In this document: positions 26,560-39,500 of the stretch, piece by piece
Numbering within the stretch: position 1 is the first letter of the stretch
Layout: the number at the start of each line of letters is the position of its first letter
Source: Nectonema munidae
Lineage: Eukaryota; Nematomorpha; Nectonematoida; Nectonematidae
Assembly (NCBI GenBank): GCA_030549495.1
Contig: JAUIRK010001007.1
Location: 372,001-436,000, forward strand
Direction: 5' to 3'
Length of the DNA stretch: 64,000 bases
Position numbers and translations under genes: made by a program
Notes under the pieces: model-generated
What the model saw: only the letters and a program-made list of their open reading frames with translations
What the model was told of the DNA's origin: nothing
The model's database searches: none

Positions 26560-29500
26560 TTTCTTTATTTCACCTAAAAATTAAGGGACAACCACGGGAC
26601 AATAAACTCACCGCCACACCATATAACACTATTAGCAACTCAAAATACACACTACCAAGAATCCCATGTTTCGAGCACAGCGAGAAATTATATTTAGGAT
26701 ACTATGTCTTTGTATTATGATGGAAAATATAAGAATCTGTAGTCGAGGAATTTTTTTGCTCTCTCAGAGCTTAAACAAAGCTTGAAGCCAAAGGTCGTAT
26801 AAAAAATGCAATCATTTGAAACGCATAAGATTTTGACAGGATTGGATGCGAAAGGCATTGATTGCACTTTAAAAAATCGACACTGCCATTTTGTCAGTTG
26901 TAGGGACGTAGGAAAGTTTGACATCCTGAAATGAGACGGCATTAATTTGAAGAACAAGCTAAGAATTTTGCTCAAACTATATACACTGATACAAAAAAAG
27001 AATAAAAAAATATTTTTTGGTGAAATTGTGGTGTGTTTAGATTGTCTTAAAATAAGTTAAAGCGCAGAGTAAAAAATGCTTATTCAAAATTTAAAAATGT
27101 GTTTTGTTTTTTAACAGAAAATTGGAATATACTGGACTTTTCAACCTTTCATGAAATTTTGACAAAATTGCAAAAAAAAAGCCCTTTTAAAAATTGATAT
27201 TCCCCTAAGAAATTAAAAAAATGAAATTAATTATAAGATTTTAATTAGTTATGTATAAAAGTTAGGGAAAATTAGTTTTTTTAATGCTCTATTGTATACT
27301 ATGTAATGCATTGTTTAAATAACGCAAAATTTCTTTAAACCATTTTACTTCTAGATTGTCTTTTTCCAATTCTATTTTGTATTTTAGATAGACAATTTTG
27401 AATTCCAAAAAGCCAATCGAGAAGTAAAAATGGTATTTTAAAGAAGTTGCACCCCATGTCAATCCTTTAAATAAATAGGCTAAGAATAAAATAACTTTTA
27501 GCAATACGCCTACAAGTTCGGTGTGAGATCATTAGATTTAGTGAACAGTTTAGAAAAAAGATGGTTTCTTTAAAATAAAATTGGTTAATGAAAAAAAATA
27601 AAACATAAAATGAATATATATACTTTGTTTATTCGAGTAGTTTAATGAGATCAAAAAGCACTGAAAAAATACTTTTCTCCACAGACCACACCATATATAA
27701 TGTATGTCAGTGGCCTGGCAAAACCACGGGAGACAACATAAATAAGTTATGGTTTAAATATACTTTTTGCACACAATTACAATTCGGAAAGCAAAAAATG
27801 GTAAAAGCAGAAAATTAATTTTAAAAATGTATTTGCGAAAATATTCTTCTTGAGTTTAGCGAAACACCAAGTCATTCTTTTCTCAGATCTCCTTGAGGTA
27901 TCGCCATGCACAGACGCTTACAAAAGTGGAATAAGATGGCATCTACAAGAAAAAAGGAATGTCAATCAATTAATCAAACACGCGGAAGAAATCAGGAAAA
28001 ATAGCGTCTTTCACGTGTTATTCTGCAAGTAATCTTTTTCACATATACTACAAGGGATTTAATTTGTTTATTTTATTCCATTATAACTAATACATTCAGT
28101 CTAATTCTTCAAGATCTTTCATACGCTATCATGGTAATCACAAAACACTTTTAACTATAAAATACATTTAACATTCGAACGTTTTTTCGTGTACAAAATG
28201 TAAGCACAAGAATATTTAAATAAATTCGCTCACATTTATTATTACAATTTAAATACGTTCACCTGAAAGATGATTTAATCTAAAATTTAAAAGTAAAATC
28301 ATGTAAAAAAAGAGCACAAAATAAAAAAATATTTTTTTTATTAGATACACAATCATATATTAAAAAAATGAACAATGTTTTAAAGCTTAAAATTAAGGAA
28401 TCATTTGTTCCTGTTCAGTTTCAATTATTTTTGCGATTCAAAGCTCTTTTTGGCTAAGTGCAATACGCATGGCATGTTGCACATTTAGACGATTTCTTGC
28501 TTGTTTTTATTCAGTAGAAGAGTCAAAAGTTATTGCTTTGTATCTATCATAAGCTGCTGTATGTTTCTCAGTTTTATTGCTTTCTAGCTATTGTCAATGG
28601 ATAGCTTAGGATGAATGGCGATTCTAATGGTAGTAGACAACGTGGTGCAAATCGGAGTGATAAAAAGATACAACGTCTTCTAAAAGTTACACGCCTCTAA
28701 ACTAAAAAATAATAACCCCATGAAATCAGCAAAATCAAATAGTTCTCAAAATCAAAAGTTTATTAATATCTCTCAAACACACTATAACTTCTCTAGCACC
28801 TCTTAGATGTGCCCGCACCCCAGATTAAGAATACATGCACATAGTTTTACACATATGGTTTTTTGCCTGTTTTTGGTTCAAACGTCTGGAAACTGAAACG
28901 CCACAAACCAAATCCTCCGAAACTAATTCCTCCAACTCTGAGAACAAAATTACTTCGACACCAATTTTAATTTTTTCGTTTTGGACGATTTACCCTACCT
29001 TTTCTGCAGATTATTCATCTTTAAGTGAGGACCACTTAAGGATTTTAATTACAAAAAAACTAGGAAAACTTTTAAAATTAAAAAAACATTTTATGCATTC
29101 AAGAGCATTGTAGAATGACAATTTGTTTGCGAACATTCGGTAAACATATCACCTCGTTTAATACTTTATGCGGCACGCTGTATCTAAATTTATTTAACAC
29201 ATGTTCAAAGAATTCCATTAAAGCTTAAAATCCGTAATCTGTTAGAAAATCAAAATGTTATAGAAGCAAATAGGAAAACAAAGATTTTACACCATTGTGT
29301 CATCAACAGAGAACTATAAACAAACACACACAGACATGGTGGCGTATTCAAAGGGAAATTGGGCCAAGCCCCCTTTCTTAAAATGAAGTATCGATCTTTT
29401 ATATTCATTTGCTTTCCAGTTTATTTATTAGTCTAAAATTAAAATTTTTTTTTGACTTTATTTACTTTTATTCCACCTCCTTAATAATAGCGATGCCCGA

Positions 29501-29690
29501 TTAGAGAACAGAGAAGTGGGCATAATAGGAAAATATCTCATACACTAAATGAATAAAAAAAAAGCGCTACTCATAAAAATATCTTATTTTTATTTTTTAT
29601 TCATTAAAAACCAAAGTATTATTATTTTCATGATTTAAAAAGATTTTTTGTTAAACGACTTTATTAGCAGTTACTTTTGTTGTCTAGAAT
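26560..29690. other. Intergenic between GOT1 and LPCAT 3' ends
   Basis: No host gene seen. It contains a hAT-type terminal motif CAGTGGCCTGGCAAAACCA at about 27708 and a hAT C-terminal coding remnant at 28400-28570. A CCAAGCCCCCTTT motif near 29370 may be another transposon end. The rest is AT-rich. Confidence 0.45.
28400..28570 (-). mobile_element. hAT transposase C-terminal remnant
   Basis: On the minus strand a decayed frame reads KQARNRLNVQHAMRIALSQ, then IAKIIETEQEQ. This is the hAT dimerisation tail of ZBED5-type transposases (consensus roughly RNRLNVEHAMRIALS). It is short and interrupted by stops; boundaries are approximate and no termini are assigned. Confidence 0.55.
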
Positions 29691-29696
29691 CTAGAT

Positions 29697-30346
29697 CAGT
29701 GGTTCCCAAACTTTTTCTGACTTTTTATACATGATTCTTGTCTATGGCCCCACAACAATCATAGCCGGTGAATACCGTGACTGTCTACTAGTATCTAACA
29801 ATTATAATCATAAGATTAATTAAAAAGGGCATCTTGCTAAAAGGTGTTTCAAGAATAAGCAAAAAAAAGAAGGAAACTTAGAAAATCCACTGGATGGAAA
29901 AGTTTATTAATCCTACGCTATGTGATTTAATCTTTGAATCTTACAAATTTGATAACAGTGTAAGAATTAAGTGCTCTAGTTGGGAGACAATTCTACTCGG
30001 TGTGAAGGGTGATGTTGCAATCGACAAGCTTCTTGATTCTTGGTTTTGTTTCACTTAAATCACAACTTAGGTCATGCTTCACTTCAAGTCTATTGCGATA
30101 TTTCGTTTTAATGTAGAGTAGTTGAGAGAAGGCAGCAGCCTCATAGGAATAAGTTGATGAAAATGGTAGAAGTTGGCGAAAAGCTGTCACATAAATTTGG
30201 ATATGAAGCTGCCATTGATGACCAAAAAACTGGGAGAGATTCAGTTTCAAACATCATCTACCCGCTAAACTCCTCTGGTTTTATTTATGCATAGCCTCAG
30301 ATTATGGCCCCCAAGGGGGCCATGGCCCAGAGTTTGGGAACCAATA
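29697..30346 (-). mobile_element. hAT DNA transposon, internally deleted
   Basis: Left terminus CAGTGGTTCCCAAACTTTTT; right terminus on the other strand TATTGGTTCCCAAACTCTGG. Both are flanked by a perfect 8-bp duplication ATCTAGAT (29689-29696 and 30347-30354). Inside, minus-strand codons 29993-30250 keep the C-terminal dimerisation region: AAAFSQLLYIKTKYRNRLE, then DLSCDLSETKPRIKKL. Only the tail of the transposase is left, so it is non-autonomous. It lies just downstream of the LPCAT stop codon. Confidence 0.9.
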
Positions 30347-30364
30347 ATCTAGATGATATCTCAA

Positions 30365-30370
30365 TTTATT
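30365..30370 (-). terminator. Candidate LPCAT polyadenylation signal
   Basis: AATAAA on the minus strand about 100 bases past the LPCAT stop (30472-30474), just outside the hAT element. Another hexamer inside that element, near 30280, is an alternative. Confidence 0.45.
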
Positions 30371-30471
30371 GATAATGAGGATAACTTAATTGTACACTTA
30401 CATACCAATTTTAGATGGGTTTGTTGTTGGCGTGAAAAGTGCTTTAACAAATCAGTATTTAAAAGTCAATA

Positions 30472-30530
30472 CTAATCAATATTCGAAATTATAGTGTCAA
30501 GGAATGATTTACGAGCGATGAATTCACCAG
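30472..30530 (-). CDS. LPCAT: LPCAT last coding exon
   Basis: Acceptor TACTGTCTTAG, entry phase 1; encodes GEFIARKSFLDTIISNID and stop TAG. It resembles the GDSISYEEFKSFALKHP end of LPCAT2 but stops sooner, without a long C-terminal tail. Confidence 0.7.
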
Positions 30531-33500
30531 CTAAGACAGTAGAGAAGGATAGCAGTGTGATTTTGTAAAAAAATTTTGTTAAAATGAGTAAAGAGAAAAA
30601 AATGACCTCTTCATCAATCAATACAAGTGTAATAAATACCATGCAATGATATCCTTGATTATTATGTGAAAATAACACTCAAAACTTATTCTACCTCTTT
30701 CAACGATTCTTCTATTACGGCTACTATTGTTTAGATAGCGAGATAAATTTTAATTCAGCTAGGCATTGTGAAATAAAATTTTTATGACAAACACTGAATA
30801 GAATGGATTTCAAATTTCCTCACATTTGTTAAAAAAATGTCAAAATGTTAAACACATTGCAAATAATTGTACTCAAGTTGTACAGAATAAATGTTTGCGC
30901 AAATCCTTAAAACCAATCAGAAAAAACTCAAAACGAGCAGACAGTAATTGTAAACAAATCTATGCTTTGAAAGGTAAATCCAGATAAAAAGTCTATTAGT
31001 GGAACCCGCAGGCACCTCTGATTTATATTGCTGAATGCACGGGCAAAAAAATCTACTCATGCTGGATTTTAAAACGTAGTATTTATTACCTACATTTTTT
31101 ATAAAAAAATTCTTTCAACGTTGTCGCATACTTTCTTTACTGCGTTATTTTTGGGTTTCACAAATTTCATTTTCTAATAGTATTTCTGAACATGACAAAT
31201 TTGGCTTGAATATTTTTGTATTGCGAAATTTAAGATTAAGGTAGCACTGCTGTATCTGTAACTTATCGGTATCACTCATTTTGTTAGATATATCAGCCAA
31301 AATGAGGTATAGTCAATATGAGTTGGTACAGCACATACTTATCTAACGCTGTCACACTACATTACTTGTTTCTTTTTTTCTTCACTTCGGTGAATATTAC
31401 AAGATTTAGTACAGATGTTATTTAATTTCTATTTTTAGTGAAGGACTTCGTTTATTTCGAAGACAATTTTTTCCTAGAAAAGTCACAAATTTGTGGACTA
31501 AATCTCAAAAAGAAAATTATTTATTAGAATTAATTGCATAAGCACATGTTATATCATATGGTGTGCCCCTTAAAATATGCTGTTCTAACCTACTAATGAT
31601 TGCCTAACTCCAATGTAATAATTATATGCATAAAATAAGCAACCAACAAGTTAAATTGGCTCTAAGAAAGTTGAAAAAGTTTGTTTCTATCTAAAATATT
31701 TTAAGTCAAGAAAAAAACGAATTTTTATGCATTTATTTAATCAAGATGTAGATTAAAAAAATTATTTTTTTCACCAAAAAATATATAATTATTTGATAGC
31801 ATCCATAACTTCTTTTACATAGCCTACTTTTTCTCTATTATAAAAAATATAGGAAAACTAAAAGTAGCTGACGCAATGGATTTATTTTCAAACAGGAAAA
31901 AAATTCTGCCTCTCAAAGATAAATTTAAGGATTGCTTCCAAAAATGTTAAATAAGAAAGATGATTAAAATAAATGTATAAGAACTTATTTTATTTTTTGA
32001 ATACGAATAAAAATTTGAATTTGCTTAGTGCCAATTTGAACTTGAAAAGGGACGCATGGATGAAAGAATACGAGTAGATACCTATTTGAAGGCAAGAGCT
32101 GTTGAAAGAAAGAATTTGCTTGAATGAAAATAGCTTTTCTTCCGCGTTCATTTTATGCGAAGGATCGAAGTGTATCAGCATGGACTTCCAATTGGGATAC
32201 AAGGAACCATACTTCTGAGGAGGAAAAAAAGAAAGAGTGGTGGTCGTTGTAGTGCACAATAAGGATTACTTGGATCATATTTCTGTTGAGGTACTTCAAG
32301 AGAAGCGCAAGATCGAAGATCCACTTTGCGGGAACGCATCCATCTATGTTGTGTCTCTAAAATGAAAAAGGCGCCGATATCCATATTTTCTGGATTCCAA
32401 TTAAGATAGGATATTTCCAAATATAAAGAATATATAAAAATAAGACAGGATTGAGGGGAGATTAGCAATTTCAATCAACAAATAATTTTGTAGAGTAAAA
32501 TCTCATCGTGTCGAAGTCGGATAAATGATGTCTTTGTTTCAAGGGTTAGCGTCATATCAAAGTACATAATGTTGTCTGCTTTTCCCGGGATCCAATTAGT
32601 TCACATATGTACGCATCTTGTAGTGTCCCTCCTCCCTCAGAATGAACGAATTGAATGTTTTAAAAGCGAGTAATCATTAAAAGATAAACCACCACAAAAT
32701 GGTTCATGCTTTGTGAAGTATCTAGTTAAATTAAAATGATCAACAGAGCACTTTGAAACTTTATTGATGCAAATGTTTTCGGCATATATGTGATTTTCAA
32801 GAATAAAAAATATTCAAAATCATTCATAATGATTGTTCCAATACTTGATTGACTTAATACGCAAAAAGTTAACGAAAACTATTAATTATTAGTATTGTTG
32901 TTGTAGTACCATGAAATATTTTATTTCATTTAAAAAGGATGAGGTACAATTGTTTTAACGACCTTATGAGGAAAAAAGAACTGAGAGCTTTAAATGCTTT
33001 TAAATCAGTGTGTAGCGGTTTTTTGGGAAATGTACATGCTTCGCATTACAAAAACCGTATCAATGAAAGGCTTGAAGCATATGAGGTGTCGGATCTCATT
33101 GGAAATTCACTTTCTTCATTCTCACTTAGACTTTTTTCCTCCAAACAGGAGCAGTCAGTGATGAACATGTGGAAAGGTTTCATCAAGACATTAGTGAGAT
33201 GGAAAGTAGATATATGGGAAGATGGAATCCAAACATGATAGGAGATTTTTGTTGGATGTTAACGCGTGATAATCCTGAAGCAAAGTTGGAAAGATCGGCT
33301 AAAAAGAAACATTTTTGATTTTTTTCTCAATTTTTTCCGAAACTTATTTCAAATTTGTATTTTTTTAATAATAATTGAATAAATTTTATATTTTTGATAT
33401 GTCAATTAGTTTAATGAAAAAAGCCGATTGTGAAAAAAACCAGATGTCATGGATGAAAACGGACAACAAATTTGAAATCGCCATGGTCGAAATAATATAA

Positions 33501-36500
33501 AAAGTATATTTTCATGCTTGTCTCTAAAAAAATTTTTTTTTTGTAGATTAGTGATTATTATAGGTTATATTCTTTGTGTGGACAACTTCGTCAAATATCC
33601 TTTCAATAAATATATACGTTTAAAATGTTGATGAGATTATATTATTGATTAATAAAAAAACCAACTTTCTACTTCCGTTTTTATTAAAGGAAACTATTAG
33701 GATTTTCCTCTTCTTATAGACAGGTCAAGCTTTCGTATTCTCTTAAACATACACCCACTTTAATATCGAGTTCCAATACTAAAACAAATTCGAACAGCTT
33801 TCAAGTATAACGATGAAGGAAATGGCATCAGTATTTAGGAATGACACAACCTGTATCATTTTACAGATAAGAAGCGTAATCAATAAATTAAAATAATTAT
33901 ATACATATATTTTCATAAGCTGTACGGTTGAACGCGGGAAAACAACTTGAGTGCCATTTCCAACCTGTATACTACGATGGTTTCTATTCCATATACGAAT
34001 GACTAAGGAGACAATGTTCAACTTTCTATTCATATTTTGCTACATGTAAGATTTGATATACCTCATTCGGGGAGACGATGCTACGTAAGTTATTACCTAT
34101 ATACCTGTATACTACGATGGTTCATCTCCAACCTGTCAGTTTATTTTTTGTTAGATGTAAGATTTGATATACCTCATTCGGAGAGAGGATGTTATATAAG
34201 TTAATACCTATATTTTTGCAATTTTTTCACGATATTAAATAATATATCTGTCAAATAATCAAAATAAAATTGTGTAATCAAAGAATCGAAAAATATTCTG
34301 TAAAAAATCAAAAAATATGAAACTTTCTGTTCATATTTTGCTAGATGTAAGATTTGATATACCTCATACGATGTTACAAAAGTCATTACCTATATTTTTG
34401 CAATTTCCACGATATTAAATAATATATTTATCAAATAATAATAATCAATATAAAATTCTGTAATCAAAGAATCGAAAAATATTTATTCTTTCGTTGGCTC
34501 CCATTACTTCCGGTACCGCCTAAATATATTCTTCACGCGATTGAGAAGTTTGAAAAAGGTTTGTAAAAGAGTTAATACTCTTTGAATATCAGCAATATGA
34601 CGTTCTCATGCAAGGTTCTTCATAAAACATATAACACTTTTTTCATTTTACCAAATTGTGGTTTTCATGATCCTAGTAAACATATGTGCACTAGTTTTGA
34701 GATATTTTTGCTAGATATGTAAATTTATAGAAAATAAAAGTTCGACAACTTAGGCATGTTACTACGAGTCTGTTATTAATTTATTTCATCTCCGCCTCAG
34801 ACACTGATCAAGACCATACAAAATAGAAGACTTTTTCGAATTTCTTTTCAATTCAGTCAAAAACTGAACATCGTCTGCATTTTATTTTTGGATCATTGGT
34901 ATTAAAACGGACAAGAAAGATCTAGAGATCATGATGCTGATAAATGAAGTGTACTTTGTAACTCAGAATTTGAAAAATGACAATCAAATTTTTGTCCTTT
35001 GTAGAAACATTGAAGAAAGAAGATGCATGAAAGAGACTCCAAGCCGTCATGTAACACTCTTGCCCAAGTGGAAATGTGAACTCTGGTATCGTTTTAAATG
35101 GATTGCCACGACTAAAAAATAAGTAAAAATGGGATTTAAGAAATGAAGGCTATAGCACTGTTTTTGAGATTTAAGTATCTGTGTATGGCTGTCAGATGTC
35201 AATATGTATGTATGTATGTGTAATGTGTGCATGTCTAAATATTTTCTCTGTCAGACGTATATTAGTACAAATAAATAGGAAAGTTTGTCAATAATGTCAA
35301 AAAGTGTATATGTATGTACTAGAGCTTCTGATTTCTCGATAAAATTTAATTCTCGAGAAACGAGAAAAAAAATATATGATTCTCGAGAAGTTAAAAAATA
35401 TTTTACGAAAATTTTTTTTTGTTTTATTAGTAAAATTACTTTTTAAAAAAACAAGAGCATTTAAAGATTCGTTTTTCAAACTCAATCGTTTTGGAGATAA
35501 AATTCTTCCGCAATGACAAGAAGTTGGTTGGATGCATAAAAGAGAATTTTTTAACAATTGCATCGATTGTGATAAATCAAAATTTTTGTTTTGTTTGAAC
35601 ATCTGTAGTTCTTCTTCTATTGTACGAACTTTTTCTTCCTTTTTATCATACATGAATTCTTTAATTTCTCTATTTAAACTTTGAGTTAGAGATTCTTCTT
35701 CAAACTCATCAACAGATTCGACTTGAATTTGGCTTTCTCGTATAACAATACGATAAAATATTTTTTCCACATTCTAAAATTTCTTCAAAATTTGAATATT
35801 CAAATGTTGATCGTGCATTACACATAATTATTTAAAATTTAACATGTTTTAAGTAATAAAATTTTTTTAATTCTTGAGTCTCGAGAATCAAGAAATAAAA
35901 AAATTCTAAAATTCTCGAGAATCGAGACAGAAGCTCTAGTATGTACGATGGCTTTAACACAAAACCTATCACTAACTCTAAAAATAAGACTAATGCCAAT
36001 TTTACACATTAAGGCGCATTTAGAAATTGGTGAGCACTTACTTGTCAATCAAATATTATGCAAATTGAAAAACAAATTTGAATAGTCAAAATCATCGGTT
36101 GTGTGAGTCAAACACCCAAGCTATGAAAACTCATTTTGCTACGTTACTTTGCCCGCCTCCTTCCCCTCTTAAAAATAGAGGCTCTAAATTGGCCCCCTAC
36201 TTTTAGAGAACTAGAATCACCACTGCGATAACAACAAAGCTTTCAGCGCTTTAATTATACTGAGAGAATCTGATTTTTATGGTTCCCTGATTCTGATTTT
36301 GTGTTTTTAAAAAATGATTTTGACTACGGTTCTAGGAATTTCTGTGATTCTGATTATAATCAGAATCAAGCCCAACTCTAATCGCTAATAATGATCAATT
36401 ACTGTTAAAAATAGACAAAAATATCCATAAAATATTTCATATTTTCATAAAAGAAAAGAAAACTTTTATCGTAAAGTAGATTAAGATGTGTGTTTAGATT

Positions 36501-39500
36501 TGTATTTTGTATAAACTAATGAAAGGTGGAGTTGATAAGTGGGAGTAGACTATAATCATTCAACAGATGCAAAAGTGCACACTGTTTTAAAAGAGGACAG
36601 GCGTCGGCACTCATACGCACAAGCGATAAACAACTGCGCGACTTGCTGTAAAGCGATCATTTTTTTCAAACGATACATCATAGAGCAATAATAAACATTT
36701 GAGACTGGAGTTTTTTTACCCTGCTTTTCTTCCTCTGAAGAATTCAAAGGTTTTTACGGTTAGGTAGTGCTCTAGCGACGCGATTCTACGTGGTTAGTAA
36801 TCAAGCTATCACTAGACAATAAGTTTGTTTCCCAAATTGGGAGCGTTCGCGTTAGGATTGTATCGTTCTCTCAGATGTATTTATATATTGTAACATAAAT
36901 TCTTGTAAAATAATATATATAACAAGGTATAGCTATTCTTTTGTAACAAGGGCCGGTAGGTGTTTAGTGGGATGGAAAGTCCAGTTAGACTTGGACTCAG
37001 CATTCCGGGCGGGCCACGATATCCGAAAGGATGGGTGTGAACGCCACAAAACAACTTAATTAATTAATAAACATTTGAGCGCTTTTTTAGTAAGATAAAA
37101 TATCTTTTTCATTATAGTAAATATTTGACATGGGTTTATGGCACAAGCAATCAACATCTCTATCGCTTTAACGTATGTCGCTCTATCACAGGGAACGGCA
37201 AACTTTTTTTTACCCATCGACCCCTTCATAGAACATTTGTCCTCACATCGACCCCCACCCCACATAGAAATGTTTCATGAAAACATTAATCAATGTCCAA
37301 CAATTTTGAGAAAAAATACAAACCAAGAATGTTTCATATATCCTATACTATACAATGTCCAAAGAAAAAGGAGATTTATTACTACTATAAAGTAAAAAAG
37401 TAGCAATTTTCAGGATTAAAAAGTTATTCCCTATTTGATCCGCGTTCTATTCGCTGATAGCGCTCTGCCTAAAGCAGTAAAGAGAATTTAACACGTAAGT
37501 GAGCATTTATCATGTCAATACTATTTTGAGCATCTACAAGAAAGGATTTTTTTCAAGTTTTCTTTAACTTAAACTATGTTTCATGATAATCTATTTGTTC
37601 CCTTTACAGGCGGCACAGAGAATGGCAAAATTTTCAATGTAAAATTAATTTTGTAAATGAATAGAAAACAATATTGGGCTTAAATTCATTTCGCATTCTT
37701 TTAACTACGTTCCCAGAATGGAAACGCTGAACACTTAGGCTCTTAAAATTCAATTTATTACTAAAAATCAAAGATTAATATGTAGCTTAGATTTAGTGTA
37801 TCAAATGTACATGTATGCTTAATTTTTATATATAACCATTTTTTCATTCGTATCAAATTTTAGGTTACAAGATTTGTGTAATCTTATGTTCCACTTTTTG
37901 AACATCTCCTTCTTCATCACTATCTATGCCTATATTGACAAAAAGTGTAGGAATAATAACTAAGGTTTAAATGTTACTCTATAATATTGATTACTCTGAA
38001 TAGTAAATAAATTTCTTTCTTCTTCTTCTTCTTAAAAAAGTCCAATTCTTCATTGCTGTATTCAATAAAATTTTTTACAGAGTGCAAAAATGTGAAGCTA
38101 GAGGATCAGATATCATTTCATCAAAATTAGAAGCTCCACTTGTAAAAAAGGTGAAAGAAAAAAGATTAAAACTAGAAAAAAATTTAATTTAACTAGATTG
38201 CACTAACTTTTTTATAAACATTAAACCGATGATGAATTAATCAATAGATAAAATATCACAAGTTTTCAAAAACTTTTCAGTTTTAACTTTTCACTTCCAA
38301 AATTATTCCCATTTTGGCAACGTTGGAGTGTAAAGGATTTGATGTAAGAAATTCTATTTAATTTTTACAAAATTTTTTGTGAGATGATTTTGAAAGAATT
38401 TTTAGGATGCAGTTAAAAAATTATGAAAAAGATTAATTTTGCAATGCTTTAGAGTACGGACAAAATAAAAAATGCGAGAATTTTTCCAGATTTATAAATG
38501 CATATCACACTTTTGATCAATGCAATGGACTGATGTTTAATTTAGTTCATTCGAAAAAAAACGAGGAGTATGAAAAGTAAGAAGGAAATGAAACTTTTTG
38601 ATCTTTAAGAGCAGCAACAAGATTTCAGAGGCTTCTTTAACACATGCGTTGTTATTTTGAAACAAAAGACACTCTTCGTAGGAGCAGTCAATGGTGCCGA
38701 TATTCATGCGTCTAAAAATAAGCAGAAACGTAGATTCATTGAAATACACGCATTCAACCTTTTAAAGCTTTGAGGAGCAGTTTAAAAGAATGTACTGACC
38801 GATGTTCTCTATTTGTTTTTTTAATTTTTTGCATGGTTTGACTGCATTTTCGCAGCCAGTGATGTAAAGAAGTATAGAATCAACGCTGTCTGTATACTCA
38901 TTCATGACTTCTATACTTCTCCAAGTAATTATCCCATTTTTCTTCTTTTTTAATATGCTAAATTGGATGTACAAATCTACGTAAGCATTAACGAAATAAA
39001 AATCTTGCATCCTTATAGGAAAAATGCCGAAGAAGCACTCCCAATACAATCAACTCTCAAAGAGTAAGATGCGGATATAATATTTGGTGGTAAAAGATTT
39101 TCCTTTATATCATACATAAACTACAATCTCTTGAATATTTTCAAAAAAACTGGCATGCTACAAGATTTTGATCGAAATTTTCAGAATATGTCTTTAACAG
39201 CCAGAAGGGCTAACCCAGATAATTATTTTAGAGTTAATTATCAAAAAAAATTCTTTTATAAAAATGTATTTATTTATATATTCACTTGCTATTAAACTTT
39301 TGTTTAAATTTGATAAAAAATTTTAGTAAAATATTTCACAGTTTTTTTTCATTTTCCTTTTGTTTATAATTCTGAATAAAGTTGTGCACATTTGGATATT
39401 TTGAAGAAAGAAAACAAGATCGTGATGCTGCAATCATTTCTTCTTTTACAATTAGGCTCACTCTAAAAACTGTGATTCCACAATTTGCTGACGAATGTTT

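Noticed and set aside
32082-32356. The two exons near 32 kb as part of a GUCD1-like gene
   Set aside because: A weak resemblance was noted first, but the DG and FD...EE patterns fit LPCAT EF-hands better, and strand, order and phase agree with the rest of LPCAT.
34201-34386. 61-codon minus-strand frame
   Set aside because: It lies entirely within repeat R3 and changes between copies of that repeat.
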